Below are positions 1 to 6,770 of a stretch of DNA of 7,067 nt, piece by piece; the stretch's first letter is position 1; each line of letters opens with the position of its first letter. Under the pieces are notes generated by a model, which saw nothing but the letters and a program-made list of their open reading frames with translations, had not been told where the DNA came from and did no database searches. This DNA is from JBGPJM01 sp041485385. Lineage in GTDB: Bacteria > Planctomycetota > Phycisphaerae > Phycisphaerales > UBA1924. The stretch spans positions 1 through 7,067 of the forward strand of contig JBGPJM010000242.1 of the NCBI GenBank assembly GCA_041485385.1, in the 5' to 3' direction. A program made the position numbers and the translations under genes.

Positions 1-2
1 AG

Positions 3-62
3 ATCGCCCACGGCTCCTGGGTCGTCCCCCCCGCCGGCCTACCCGCCCCCGCACAATCCTGA
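3..62 (+). CDS. Possible 3' end of an upstream plus-strand gene (very tentative)
   Basis: The frame beginning at position 3 reads IAHGSWVVPPAGLPAPAQS and stops at TGA 60-62. Nearly all third positions are G or C, as in the real genes here, and a change to lower-GC sequence follows the stop. Only 19 codons are visible, and no family can be recognised. If real, it would converge on the giant gene's end. It may equally be chance. Confidence 0.2.
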   Translation: MAHGSWVVPPAGLPAPAQS

Positions 63-230
63 GAAAGAGAACCTCAACCCCCGGTGCCACCATGTCGGCA
101 ACAACATCGAAATCGCCCTTGACAGCACAGAGAACATCTCATCAGGTGCGTCCGCAATCGCTCGGGCGTCGAGGCCGGGCTACGCCTCCTGCCGTTCGTG
201 AAGCCGGCCGCCGCACCTGTCGGGCCTCCG
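63..230. other. Region after the giant gene without a supported gene
   Basis: Less G/C-biased than the rest, especially 63-150. Short open frames exist on both strands but lack ribosome binding sites and the third-position G/C bias of the real genes. A weak imperfect hairpin (GGCGT at 165-169 with ACGCC at 182-186) lies downstream of the giant gene's stop but has no T run. I see no RNA gene or mobile element. Confidence 0.4.
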
Positions 231-1058
231 CTACCTGGCCCTCTGCAGCTGCGCTCGGATCTGCGGGTCTTTGATCTCTTCGTCGCGGGCCAGGAGGATC
301 ACCTTGGAGATGACCTCGGCTGTTTTGGGATCGTCATCGGCGAACGGGAGGAAGAGCCGGCCGCGGTGCTGGGCGCCGACGGGGACGATCCAGACCGCGC
401 CGCCGGGGAGCATGTGGACGGTGGCGCTGCCGAGGTGGACGCTGTAGTCGGCGAGCGTGCCCTTGATGATCGCGCGGGTGCCCTCGATCGAGACGTTGGC
501 GAGCTTGAGCAGGCGGCAGGTCTCGCGCAGGAGGGAGCCGCGGGCCTCGACGGTTGATTCGCTCGCCTCGGGGTCGATGCCGGCGCGGTGGGCGACGCTG
601 ACCACGAGGTCGAGGTCGCGCATCACCTCGCTGAAGAGGCGGGGCGGGATATCGGCCAGGGGGACGGGCTTGTGGTCGCCGGGGCGGGCGAAGACCAGGC
701 TCTTGAGCGTGAGCCCTTCGACTTCGGCGGGCGTGTAGAACGCTTCCTCGAACTCCACCCACGCGGTGAGCTTCTCGCGGTGGAACGTCCGCTGCACGCC
801 TTCTTCCGGGCGGGCCACCCAGCCGCGGGAGCCCAGGAGCGCCATCGCCTGGCGCGGCTGCACCTGCTGGCCGGCGTAGCGGGTGCTGCGTGTCTTGGCC
901 TTGGTCTCGGCGGGGGTGAGCACGTACAGCTCGCGGAAGACCTGCTTGAAGGGCTGGACGCGCTCGGCGTCGAAGCAGTCGCGCTGCCACTTCTGCCAGG
1001 CGCGGGCTTTGAGCAGGTCGTGCGGGTGGGCGACGCGCAGCGTGTCGGTGGCCTTCAG
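231..1058 (-). CDS. C-terminal 275 residues of the giant DUF4132-type protein, in the -1 frame
   Basis: This segment continues the giant protein after the frameshift (restored residues about 1462-1736). It opens with LKATDTLRVAHPHDLL, the kind of 'L.laHp.dl' segment that follows KLEP-like sequence in DUF4132-type proteins. WQRDCFDAERVQPFKQVFRE and LYVLTPAET follow, then QAMALLGSRGWV, FSEVMRDLDLVVSVAHRAG, LRETCRLLKLANVSIEG, YSVHLGSATVHMLPGG and HRGRLFLPFADDDPKTAEVI. All read as a compact conserved domain, and the ending LLARDEEIKDPQI is close to the natural C-terminus as I remember the family. There is no recognisable catalytic motif. No ATG or GTG occurs in frame near its beginning; the first in-frame ATG is internal (at MALLGSRG), so independent translation would give a truncated domain. 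It is best treated as part of the upstream gene. Confidence 0.82.
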   Translation of the reverse strand: MKATDTLRVAHPHDLLKARAWQKWQRDCFDAERVQPFKQVFRELYVLTPAETKAKTRSTRYAGQQVQPRQAMALLGSRGWVARPEEGVQRTFHREKLTAWVEFEEAFYTPAEVEGLTLKSLVFARPGDHKPVPLADIPPRLFSEVMRDLDLVVSVAHRAGIDPEASESTVEARGSLLRETCRLLKLANVSIEGTRAIIKGTLADYSVHLGSATVHMLPGGAVWIVPVGAQHRGRLFLPFADDDPKTAEVISKVILLARDEEIKDPQIRAQLQRAR

Positions 1059-4000
1059 GGCTCGAGCTTGCCAGCGTGGTCGCGGAGCACCCTGCCGCCC
1101 TTGTCGGGGTACCCCATCAGCCCGGCCCCCCCCTTGCTTTCGCCCACGAAGACCAGGCGCTCGAGCATCGGGCGGAGGACCGGGTGCTTGATGAGGCCGG
1201 CAAGCTCGGCGCCGGTGAACTCGTCGCCGCGGCACATCGCCTGCTCGAGGGCCAGGCGCATGCGGGAGAACTGCCGGCGGAGCTCCCGGACGCGGTCGGT
1301 GAGCTCGGCGACCTTGGGGTTCTTCTTCTTCAGGGCCGCGGGGATGGAGGCGAGCGGCTTGCCGTCCTTGGAGGTCGAGACCTCCGGCTTGCCGTCGGCG
1401 TTGATCGAGAGGGTGACGGTGACCTCGTCGGCCTTGACAACGACGGGGCCCTTGGCCAGGTCGGCGACGGCGCGGATCTCCATGGCCCATTGCAGGCGGA
1501 GCGGGTCGGGGTACGCGGCGGTGCGGGCCAGGTTCTCCATGCCGATCTCGACCGCGCGCTTCTCGGAGGCCTGGAGCATCGAGCCGCCGTGCTTTCGGCT
1601 GGTGCGCCGGAGCTCCTGCATGATCTGGTAGCGCTCCAGGACCCGCTTGTCCTTGGCGGCCTGCGCGCCCTTCAGCGGCACCAGGCCCAGGGCGCGGACC
1701 GAATCCTGGTGGCACTTGGCGGCGATGCGGGCGGCCAGCTCTTTGTGACCCGTGCGACCGAGCATGGCATCGGCGAAGAGCTGGGCGCGCTTGTGGCCCG
1801 CGCCGCCCGCGGCGTACTTCGCGGCGTCGTAGAGCTGCTCCCACCGTTCGCTGCCGAGGGCCGCGTAGGCGCGGTGGAACCAGTCGACATCCACCGCGCC
1901 GCCGGCGCGGAGGTCGGCGGAGACGGGTGTGCGCTCGGCGATGCGGGCGTCCCACACGGCGCGGATGCCGCCGCTGCGGTACTGCGTGTCCTTGGTGTGC
2001 GCGTGCAGCCACCAGACGGCGTCTTCAAGACCCTTGACGCCCAGAGCCCGCTCAACGTGACCCGCCCACTGCGGGGCGTAGACGGCCAGCTCGATGAGGC
2101 GCCGCTCGGGCAGGCCGCGCTCCTTGGCCTCGCGGGCGAACCGCTCGTCGGTGTCTTCGGCGCCCGGGCGGGAGACCATGATGAGCTTGCTCAGGCTGGT
2201 CGCCTTGTCGTGCCCCCAGAGGTACCCGCGGGCCAGGTTGAGCGACCCCAACCGGTCCAGCGCCCCCAGCGCGGTGCCGAGCCCGCCCGAGGCCTGCAGC
2301 CGGTCTACAGCGCCGGAGATGACCGTGGCGGCGTCGCCGCGTTCCAGCTCGACCTCGATGATGCGCCGCACGACGCGCTCGACCACGGGCATCACCGCGG
2401 CCGGGGCGCGGAGCTTCTTGAGCATCGCGGGGTCGGTGAGCTCGCTGAGTCCCCGGCCGCTCCACTCCTCGCCAGCGTGGGCGTGCAGCAGGTGGTGGAC
2501 CAGGTCCATCTCGCCGGCGAGCCCGGCCTGCATGGCGTCGAGAAAAACGTCCACGCGGCAGCGGGGCTGCTCGGGACCGGAGTTCGATGACCAGCGCGGC
2601 GCGGCGATGCCGCGCTCGGCCTTGCGGCGCTTCAAGAGCTGGGGCGAGAGAACCTCGGCGCCCCAGGTGTCCAGGGCGCGGTGCAGCCGCCAGAGGCGGA
2701 GGCGGTGCTCATCCACCACATCCCCCTCGGCGCGCCGGCCCTCGCCCAGGTGCTCGATCCACCACGGGAACGGACGATCGATCACGGGGGAGGTGAGCTC
2801 ATCGCCCGAGTTGTCGTCCTCGTCGAGGTCGTCCGCAGCGTCTTTGCTGAGATCCATGATGCACCCGCGCGCGATCGCGGTCTCGGCCGCGTCCAGCACC
2901 CGGTCCATCCAGCCCGAGGGCCCGTGCTCGAAAAGGAGCCACTCCAGGACGGTCTCGACGACGTCCGGGTACCGGGGTGCCGGGGCCTTCTTTTTTCCAT
3001 GAATCGAGGCGAACCCCTTGGGCCACCGCCCGGGACCATTCCATCCGCCGCCGACACGGAGATCCATGGCGAGGTTGGCCCGAAGGAGCTCCAGCCCATC
3101 GTCGTCCCGTAGCGCCCCCCCAACGGGCCTGGAGGCGTTCCACTCCTCCCAGAGTTCCCTGAGCGCGATCGGCGGCCGGCGCGACCCCCCTCCCCCCGGC
3201 TCCTGCTCGGTCACGGCCTGGTCGGTCGTCTCGGCCTCGTCGTCGCCTTCGTTGTCGTCGCCCGCCGAGGGCTCCGCCGCCGCGGCCTCGCCGTCGGCGC
3301 CCTCCTCGTCGTCATCCTTCTCCTCGTTCCGCGGCCAGAGCCGCCACGACACCGCCTCGCCCAGCGGCACTTCGTCCGTCTCCTTGGATCCGTAGTAGCG
3401 GCGTGCCGTGAAGGTGCGCGTCTTGTTGTCTTCGACCAGCTGGTCGAGGGAGGCGATCAGCGCCAGGGCCGCGGGTGTGATGCTGAGGTCACCCAAGTCG
3501 CGGGCGGGCTCGACCCTGGCGAGTTGCGATGGGTCGAGGAGGCCGAGGCAGTCCTGCAGCGTCACCTTCGGGGCCGCGGCGTCCTTGAGCTGCCCCATCG
3601 CCGCGATGGACGCCTGGTCGAGCTTGGCGCCGGCGACGGCGGGGTCGGCGGCGACCCGCTGGATCTCCTTGAGGGCGCGGCCGGCATCGGCGAGGGTGAC
3701 CAGCAGCTCGACGCCGGCGCGGCGACGATCGGCCTTGGGGTCGGCGAGGAGCCGGCGCGCCGAGGCGACGGCCGCGGCATCGGGCTGATCCGCGAGCCGG
3801 CGCAGGGCGTTCATCCGGAGATCCGACGACTTGCGGTCCAGCAGCGTCTCCAGGCGGGATGCCTCGTCGGGCTCGACGGGCCGGCCCGTCATGGAGCGGA
3901 ACGCCGCCTCGCGGGCCTCCTGCGCGCTGTCTCCCTCCAGCGAGACCAGCGCACGGCGCGCCGCCTCCGAGAGCCCCGATCGCTTGGCCGCGGGGACGTC

Positions 4001-5440
4001 CTTCTCCTTGTGCCCGAGGAATCGCTGGATGCCGCCCAGGGCGCAGGCGATCTGGGCGCGCTCGGACGCGCCGAAGCGGTCCAGTCGCGGGATCAGCCGC
4101 TCGGCCTGCTCCGGCTGCATCATCTTCACCATCGCGACGCCGACGTCCTGCACCGTCAGCTTCCCCGCAGTCCACGGCCAGACGATCGGCTCCAGCTTCA
4201 CCGACTTCTTCGCGGCCACGCGGTCGAAGAGCCGCTCCAGCCGGTCGAAGCAGGCCCCGGGGTCGGCGGGTCGGTAGTCGAACTCCGATATGGCGCGGCA
4301 GGCGCGGGCCGCGACGCGGAAGTCGTCATCGTCGAGCGCAGCGCTCAGGCGCGGCGCCATCATCGTCGCCCCCGACTGCCCGAGCAGGTGCGCCGCGACG
4401 TAGCGTTGCTCCGGCCGCTTGCTCGTGAGCATCCGGTCCGCGGCGGGGAGGGCGGCGCCGAGGTCCTCGAACGCGCAGGTCCACAGCGCCAGGTACACGG
4501 TCTGGCCGTCCTTGTCCTCCAGGGCGCGGTCCCGGGCCTTGGGGTCGTCGAGGAACTTGTGCACGAGGGCGAGCTGATCGGCGATGAGCTTGGCGCTGAT
4601 CGAATCCCAGTGCAGACCGAACCACACGTCGGCCGCGCGAACGACCGCGGAGAAGCGCACGAGGTTCTCGTCCAGGATGAGCTTGAGGAAGCGCCGGAAG
4701 GCGTCGGGGTGGGCCTCGTCCACCGCCTCGAGGATCGCCTGGCGCAGACCCTCCTCGCGCTTGGCCGCCAGCAGGAGCTTCTCGACGAACTCCCACGCCT
4801 GGGGGTTCCGGCAGCAGAGCAGGGCGCGGAGGACCCCGCTGCACATCGAGCCGATGGGGTGGCGGTTGGCGGCGCACTCCTGGAGCGTGCGGAGCACATC
4901 GGCGCCGCGCGGGCCGCCCATGTCGATGGCCGCGGCGAGGATCCAGGAGAGGTGGTCCTCGAAATCGTGCAGGTGGACGAGCCACGCCGCAAGCCACTGG
5001 GCGTCCTGGTCGTGCCCCTCGAGGGCGCCGCACACCGCCTCGAACCAGCGGGCCCGCGTGAGGGAGACGAGCTCCGGCAGCGACGGCGCGCGGAAGGGCT
5101 TGCGGGCCTGGCCGTATTCGGCGGCGATGAACGGCCTGTGCGCCTGCATCTGCCAGGCATGCTCGATGACATCGGCCATCTTGGGGAAGACGGTCGCGAA
5201 GAGCGATGTGCGCTCCTTGTCGGTGAGGTTGTCGAGCGCCGAGGCGAGCTCGCGGAGCGGGCGGTCCTGGTCCTCGAAGCCGAAGTACCGCCACTTCTGC
5301 TTGGACTCGGGGCCGAAGAGCCTGCCGATCGGCGATTCGACCGACCGGAGCGATCGGGGCAGGGCCCCCAGTCGCGACTGCCGCCACTGGGGGTCCTTGA
5401 GCTTCTCCAGTTCCTCCATCCGGTCCACGTCGGTCGCCAT
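1055..5440 (-). CDS. Giant protein, N-terminal 1461 residues (HEAT-like repeats, acidic linker, DUF5724-like region and start of DUF4132-like region)
   Basis: A soluble, alpha-helical protein with no signal peptide or membrane segment. HEAT-like helical pairs are visible around residues 345-385 (from YVAAHLLGQSG) and 490-610 (with SSDLRMNALRRLAD and RRAGVELLVTLAD), suggesting a curved scaffold that binds partners. A strongly acidic, Ala/Gly/Glu/Asp-rich linker spans about 706-747, and a second acidic patch follows at 867-881 (DAADDLDEDDNSGDE). A conserved-looking block at about 1275-1393 contains QASEKRAVEIGMENLARTA, then YPDPLRLQWAM and a strand-rich part near 1324-1359. RLALEQAMCRGDEFTGAEL (from 1395) and HPVLRPMLERLVFVGE lead to the break. 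From memory these blocks match the DUF5724/DUF4132 class related to E. coli MolR/YehI. The biochemical function of that class is unknown. Translation starts 3 bases after the 143-residue protein gene. The frame stops early at a TGA at 1055. Confidence 0.85.
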   Translation of the reverse strand: MATDVDRMEELEKLKDPQWRQSRLGALPRSLRSVESPIGRLFGPESKQKWRYFGFEDQDRPLRELASALDNLTDKERTSLFATVFPKMADVIEHAWQMQAHRPFIAAEYGQARKPFRAPSLPELVSLTRARWFEAVCGALEGHDQDAQWLAAWLVHLHDFEDHLSWILAAAIDMGGPRGADVLRTLQECAANRHPIGSMCSGVLRALLCCRNPQAWEFVEKLLLAAKREEGLRQAILEAVDEAHPDAFRRFLKLILDENLVRFSAVVRAADVWFGLHWDSISAKLIADQLALVHKFLDDPKARDRALEDKDGQTVYLALWTCAFEDLGAALPAADRMLTSKRPEQRYVAAHLLGQSGATMMAPRLSAALDDDDFRVAARACRAISEFDYRPADPGACFDRLERLFDRVAAKKSVKLEPIVWPWTAGKLTVQDVGVAMVKMMQPEQAERLIPRLDRFGASERAQIACALGGIQRFLGHKEKDVPAAKRSGLSEAARRALVSLEGDSAQEAREAAFRSMTGRPVEPDEASRLETLLDRKSSDLRMNALRRLADQPDAAAVASARRLLADPKADRRRAGVELLVTLADAGRALKEIQRVAADPAVAGAKLDQASIAAMGQLKDAAAPKVTLQDCLGLLDPSQLARVEPARDLGDLSITPAALALIASLDQLVEDNKTRTFTARRYYGSKETDEVPLGEAVSWRLWPRNEEKDDDEEGADGEAAAAEPSAGDDNEGDDEAETTDQAVTEQEPGGGGSRRPPIALRELWEEWNASRPVGGALRDDDGLELLRANLAMDLRVGGGWNGPGRWPKGFASIHGKKKAPAPRYPDVVETVLEWLLFEHGPSGWMDRVLDAAETAIARGCIMDLSKDAADDLDEDDNSGDELTSPVIDRPFPWWIEHLGEGRRAEGDVVDEHRLRLWRLHRALDTWGAEVLSPQLLKRRKAERGIAAPRWSSNSGPEQPRCRVDVFLDAMQAGLAGEMDLVHHLLHAHAGEEWSGRGLSELTDPAMLKKLRAPAAVMPVVERVVRRIIEVELERGDAATVISGAVDRLQASGGLGTALGALDRLGSLNLARGYLWGHDKATSLSKLIMVSRPGAEDTDERFAREAKERGLPERRLIELAVYAPQWAGHVERALGVKGLEDAVWWLHAHTKDTQYRSGGIRAVWDARIAERTPVSADLRAGGAVDVDWFHRAYAALGSERWEQLYDAAKYAAGGAGHKRAQLFADAMLGRTGHKELAARIAAKCHQDSVRALGLVPLKGAQAAKDKRVLERYQIMQELRRTSRKHGGSMLQASEKRAVEIGMENLARTAAYPDPLRLQWAMEIRAVADLAKGPVVVKADEVTVTLSINADGKPEVSTSKDGKPLASIPAALKKKNPKVAELTDRVRELRRQFSRMRLALEQAMCRGDEFTGAELAGLIKHPVLRPMLERLVFVGESKGGAGLMGYPDKGGRVLRDHAGKLEP
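1058..1060 (-). other. Likely frameshift position (CCC where CCCC is expected)
   Basis: The minus strand reads CTC GAG CCC TGA AGG here. One additional C gives CTC GAG CCC CTG AAG GCC, which restores a continuous protein. The context is not a canonical -1 slippery heptamer, so a missing base is the simplest explanation. Confidence 0.75.
3180..3328 (-). repeat. Low-complexity acidic linker coding segment in the giant gene
   Basis: It encodes residues about 705-754 of the giant protein, dominated by Asp, Glu, Ala and Gly with no predicted helices or strands beyond short charged runs. It starts NEEKDDDEEGADGEAAAAE and ends in a Gly-Gly-Gly-Gly-Ser turn. It separates the N-terminal HEAT-like half from the second half and is likely a flexible, disordered tether. 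Confidence 0.7.
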
Positions 5441-5443
5441 CGC

Positions 5444-5875
5444 TCACGCTCCTGCAAGGAAGATCAGCCTGACGAAGACGATGTGGCTGTCGGGGTTCAG
5501 GCGCACGATCTCGTCGAGTTCACGGAACTCCTGTTCATCGATCACGACCAGGTAGAGGCCGTCCTCGAAGGCCTGGAGGGCGGCGTCAACGGCCTCGCCG
5601 TCGCTCACGTTGCCGCCGCCGGCCCGGCCTTCGGGGGCGATCTTTCCTGCGCGCTCGCCCTGGTCGATCTGGGCCTGGGAGAGGACACGGTCGAGGCGGC
5701 GGGCCTCGGCGCGGGCCCGGAAGGCGCCGACCTCCACCAGCACGAGGCGGGTGATGAGGCCGCGCAGGGTCAGCTCCCCGCTGCCCCCGTCGCCCCATTC
5801 GGGCGTGAGGGGGATCGACCAGTCCGAAAAGAGCGGGCGCTTGCTGCCGATGGATCGCCCAGTGATGGTCAGCAC
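5444..5875 (-). CDS. 143-residue conserved-looking hypothetical protein; possible beta-grasp (ubiquitin-like) fold
   Basis: I do not know a named family for this protein. With the GTG start at 5875 it has 143 residues, no signal peptide and no membrane segment, so it is probably cytoplasmic. A short N-terminal strand (LTITGRS, 2-8) and a second strand (WSIPLTP, 19-25) are followed by a long helix, LTLRGLITRLVLVEV (35-49), continuing as a charged helix RARAEARRLDRVL to about 65. A polar, glycine-rich segment (72-93) leads to ALQAFEDGLYLVVIDEQEF (99-117) and a closing strand HIVFVRLIFLAGA (131-143). The order strand-strand-helix-(insert)-strand-loop-strand, with a 'PDS.I.FVRL' turn before the last strand, resembles MoaD/ThiS-type beta-grasp proteins. 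Those end in Gly-Gly; this one ends in Gly-Ala. The fold is inference. The gene sits 3 bases before the giant gene and carries that gene's ribosome binding site in its last codons, so the two are almost certainly co-expressed and probably work together. Confidence 0.85.
   Translation of the reverse strand: MLTITGRSIGSKRPLFSDWSIPLTPEWGDGGSGELTLRGLITRLVLVEVGAFRARAEARRLDRVLSQAQIDQGERAGKIAPEGRAGGGNVSDGEAVDAALQAFEDGLYLVVIDEQEFRELDEIVRLNPDSHIVFVRLIFLAGA
5449..5453 (-). promoter_or_regulatory. Ribosome binding site of the giant gene, inside the end of the upstream gene
   Basis: AGGAG on the minus strand lies 8 bases before the ATG at 5438-5440 and overlaps the last codons of the 143-residue protein gene, whose TGA is at 5444-5446. 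Only 3 bases separate stop and start, an arrangement typical of translational coupling. It supports the start MATDVDRM. Confidence 0.75.
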
Positions 5876-6004
5876 CGCGCCGGCTCCTCTCCGCCGGAGA
5901 AGGTACACCGAAGCCGCGGCCCGATCCAGACCGATCCGCCCCCCCTCCGCCGCCCGCTCCCCGCCCTCACCCCCGCCGGCTTCGCGCAGTGGGCCAGCCG
6001 GCCC
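5876..6004 (-). other. 129-base intergenic region between the SDR gene and the small-protein gene
   Basis: This is the longest gap between genes here and the most likely site for a promoter of the two-gene unit. Directly after the SDR stop is a 5-bp perfect hairpin (5991-6004, GGGCC with a 4-base loop and GGCCC), but it has no T run. The middle is a G-rich, purine-rich stretch on the minus strand. A short direct repeat, GGATCGG twice, lies around 5925-5941. I cannot identify a convincing -35/-10 pair; the only AT-containing stretch is GTGTACCTT near 5900-5908. The region ends in a strong ribosome binding site at 5884-5892. Confidence 0.5.
5884..5892 (-). promoter_or_regulatory. Strong Shine-Dalgarno sequence that fixes the GTG start at 5875
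   Basis: GGAGAGGAG on the minus strand, 8 bases before the GTG at 5873-5875. The longer in-frame possibility, a GTG at 5906-5908, would place this purine-rich site inside the coding region and would add the segment YLLRRRGAGA, which looks like translated leader rather than protein. The site therefore decides the start. Confidence 0.75.
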
Positions 6005-6760
6005 CTACCACCGCATATGCACGCCCATGTGGAAGAACCCGCCGCTGGGGCCTTCGGGCCCGAGGGTGGCGAGCATCACGCTCGTCCTGGCCCCGTCGGC
6101 CAGCTCCATCGGCGCCTCCTGGCCTCCCATGTCCGTCTTCACCCACCCCGGGTGGGCCGCGTTCACCTTGATCGCCGTCCCCTTCAGCTCGCGCGCCAGC
6201 GACATCGTGAACATGTTCAGCGCGGCCTTGGAGGCGTCGTACGCCGGATACCCGACGTTATAGATCGGCGAGCTCGGATCGGTGTGCTCGCCCAGCGAGC
6301 CGAGGATGCTCGAGAGGTTCACGATCCTCCCCGCCGCGCCGGCGCGCAGCAGCGGCAGCATCGCCTGCGTCACCGCGATCAGCCCGAAGAGGTTGGTGTC
6401 GAAGGTCGAGCGCAGCATCTCCTGGGTGACGCGGCTGGGAATCATCCCGTGCCCCTCGGTCTGCACGCCGGCGTTGTTGATGAGGATGTCGAGGCGCCCG
6501 AAGTCGCGCTTGATCGACGCGGCCGCCGCGTCGATGGAGCGCTGGTCGGTGACGTCGAGCTGGATCGGTCGGGCGTCGATCTTCTCGCGCTTGAGGGCGT
6601 CGGCCGCGCCCTTGCCCTTCGCCAGGTCGCGGGCGCCGATGAGGACGGTGACGCCGTGAGGAGGGCGCCCGAGCTGCTTGGCGGTCTCGAAGCCGATGCC
6701 CTTGTTGGCGCCGGTGATGAGGGCGACGCGTGCGGTGGTGTTGGGGTTGGTGGTAGCCAT
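6005..6760 (-). CDS. SDR-family NAD(P)-dependent oxidoreductase (classical short-chain dehydrogenase, carbonyl-reductase-like)
   Basis: A complete 251-residue classical short-chain dehydrogenase/reductase, a cytosolic Rossmann-fold enzyme that reduces a carbonyl or oxidises an alcohol with NAD(P)(H). The family length is normal. The cofactor motif TGANKGIG is at residues 16-23. GARD at 42-45 places Arg44 where NADP-preferring members have a basic residue, so NADPH is the likelier cofactor. D69-V70 is the adenine-contacting pair and NNAG is at 95-98. The catalytic residues are all present: Asn123, Ser150/151, Tyr174 and Lys178 (YDASK). PGWVKTDMGG at 204-213 and the ending PSGGFFHMG resemble bacterial carbonyl-reductase-like SDRs. 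The ATG at 6758-6760 is preceded by AGGA (6767-6770) with 6 bases of spacing. It lies 39 bases after nuoF on the same strand and could share its transcript. The substrate cannot be told from sequence. Confidence 0.92.
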   Translation of the reverse strand: MATTNPNTTARVALITGANKGIGFETAKQLGRPPHGVTVLIGARDLAKGKGAADALKREKIDARPIQLDVTDQRSIDAAAASIKRDFGRLDILINNAGVQTEGHGMIPSRVTQEMLRSTFDTNLFGLIAVTQAMLPLLRAGAAGRIVNLSSILGSLGEHTDPSSPIYNVGYPAYDASKAALNMFTMSLARELKGTAIKVNAAHPGWVKTDMGGQEAPMELADGARTSVMLATLGPEGPSGGFFHMGVHMRW

Positions 6761-6766
6761 GCGAAA

Positions 6767-6770
6767 TCCT
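6767..6770 (-). promoter_or_regulatory. Ribosome binding site of the SDR gene
   Basis: AGGA on the minus strand, 6 bases before the ATG at 6758-6760. It supports that start and leaves a 39-base gap to the nuoF stop, in which I see no clear terminator. Confidence 0.55.

Larger units (their letters stand above)
231..5440 (-). pseudogene. Giant HEAT-repeat / DUF5724-DUF4132-type (MolR/YehI-like) gene, interrupted by an apparent one-base frameshift
   Basis: Whole extent of a gene that reads as one protein of about 1736 residues once a frameshift is repaired. The first frame runs from the ATG at 5440 to a TGA at 1055-1057, ending in RDHAGKLEP. The -1 frame then continues LKATDTLRVAHPHDLL without interruption to a TAG at 231-233. 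Adding one C to the CCC at 1058-1060 joins them as ...KLEP-LKATD.... Third-position G/C is near complete in the first frame right up to the stop and drops sharply in the second frame before that point, which places the break at or very near 1058-1060. The tail has no ATG or GTG near the junction, so it is not an obvious separate gene. The break could be a sequencing or assembly error, a recent real mutation, or much less likely recoding. The intact state of both parts argues against an old, decaying pseudogene. Confidence 0.85.

Noticed and set aside
165..186. Hairpin GGCGT/ACGCC downstream of the giant gene as a terminator
   Set aside because: The stem is only 5 bp with an imperfect continuation and a 12-base loop, and no T run follows on the minus strand.
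92..274. A 60-codon plus-strand open frame at the left end
   Set aside because: It has no ribosome binding site, lacks the third-position G/C bias of the real genes, is rich in Arg/Ser/Thr/Ala, and runs into the end of the giant gene on the other strand.
231..1058. The C-terminal part as an independent gene
   Set aside because: No in-frame ATG or GTG with a ribosome binding site is near its beginning, and its first residues continue the sequence of the preceding frame exactly.
1076..2590. A 504-codon plus-strand open frame antisense to the giant gene
   Set aside because: Same cause: it lies opposite well-formed family-like sequence, and its composition is that of a reversed GC-rich gene.
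5991..6004. GGGCC/GGCCC hairpin just after the SDR stop as an intrinsic terminator
   Set aside because: A perfect 5-bp stem with a 4-base loop, but no T run follows. In sequence this GC-rich such stems are expected by chance.
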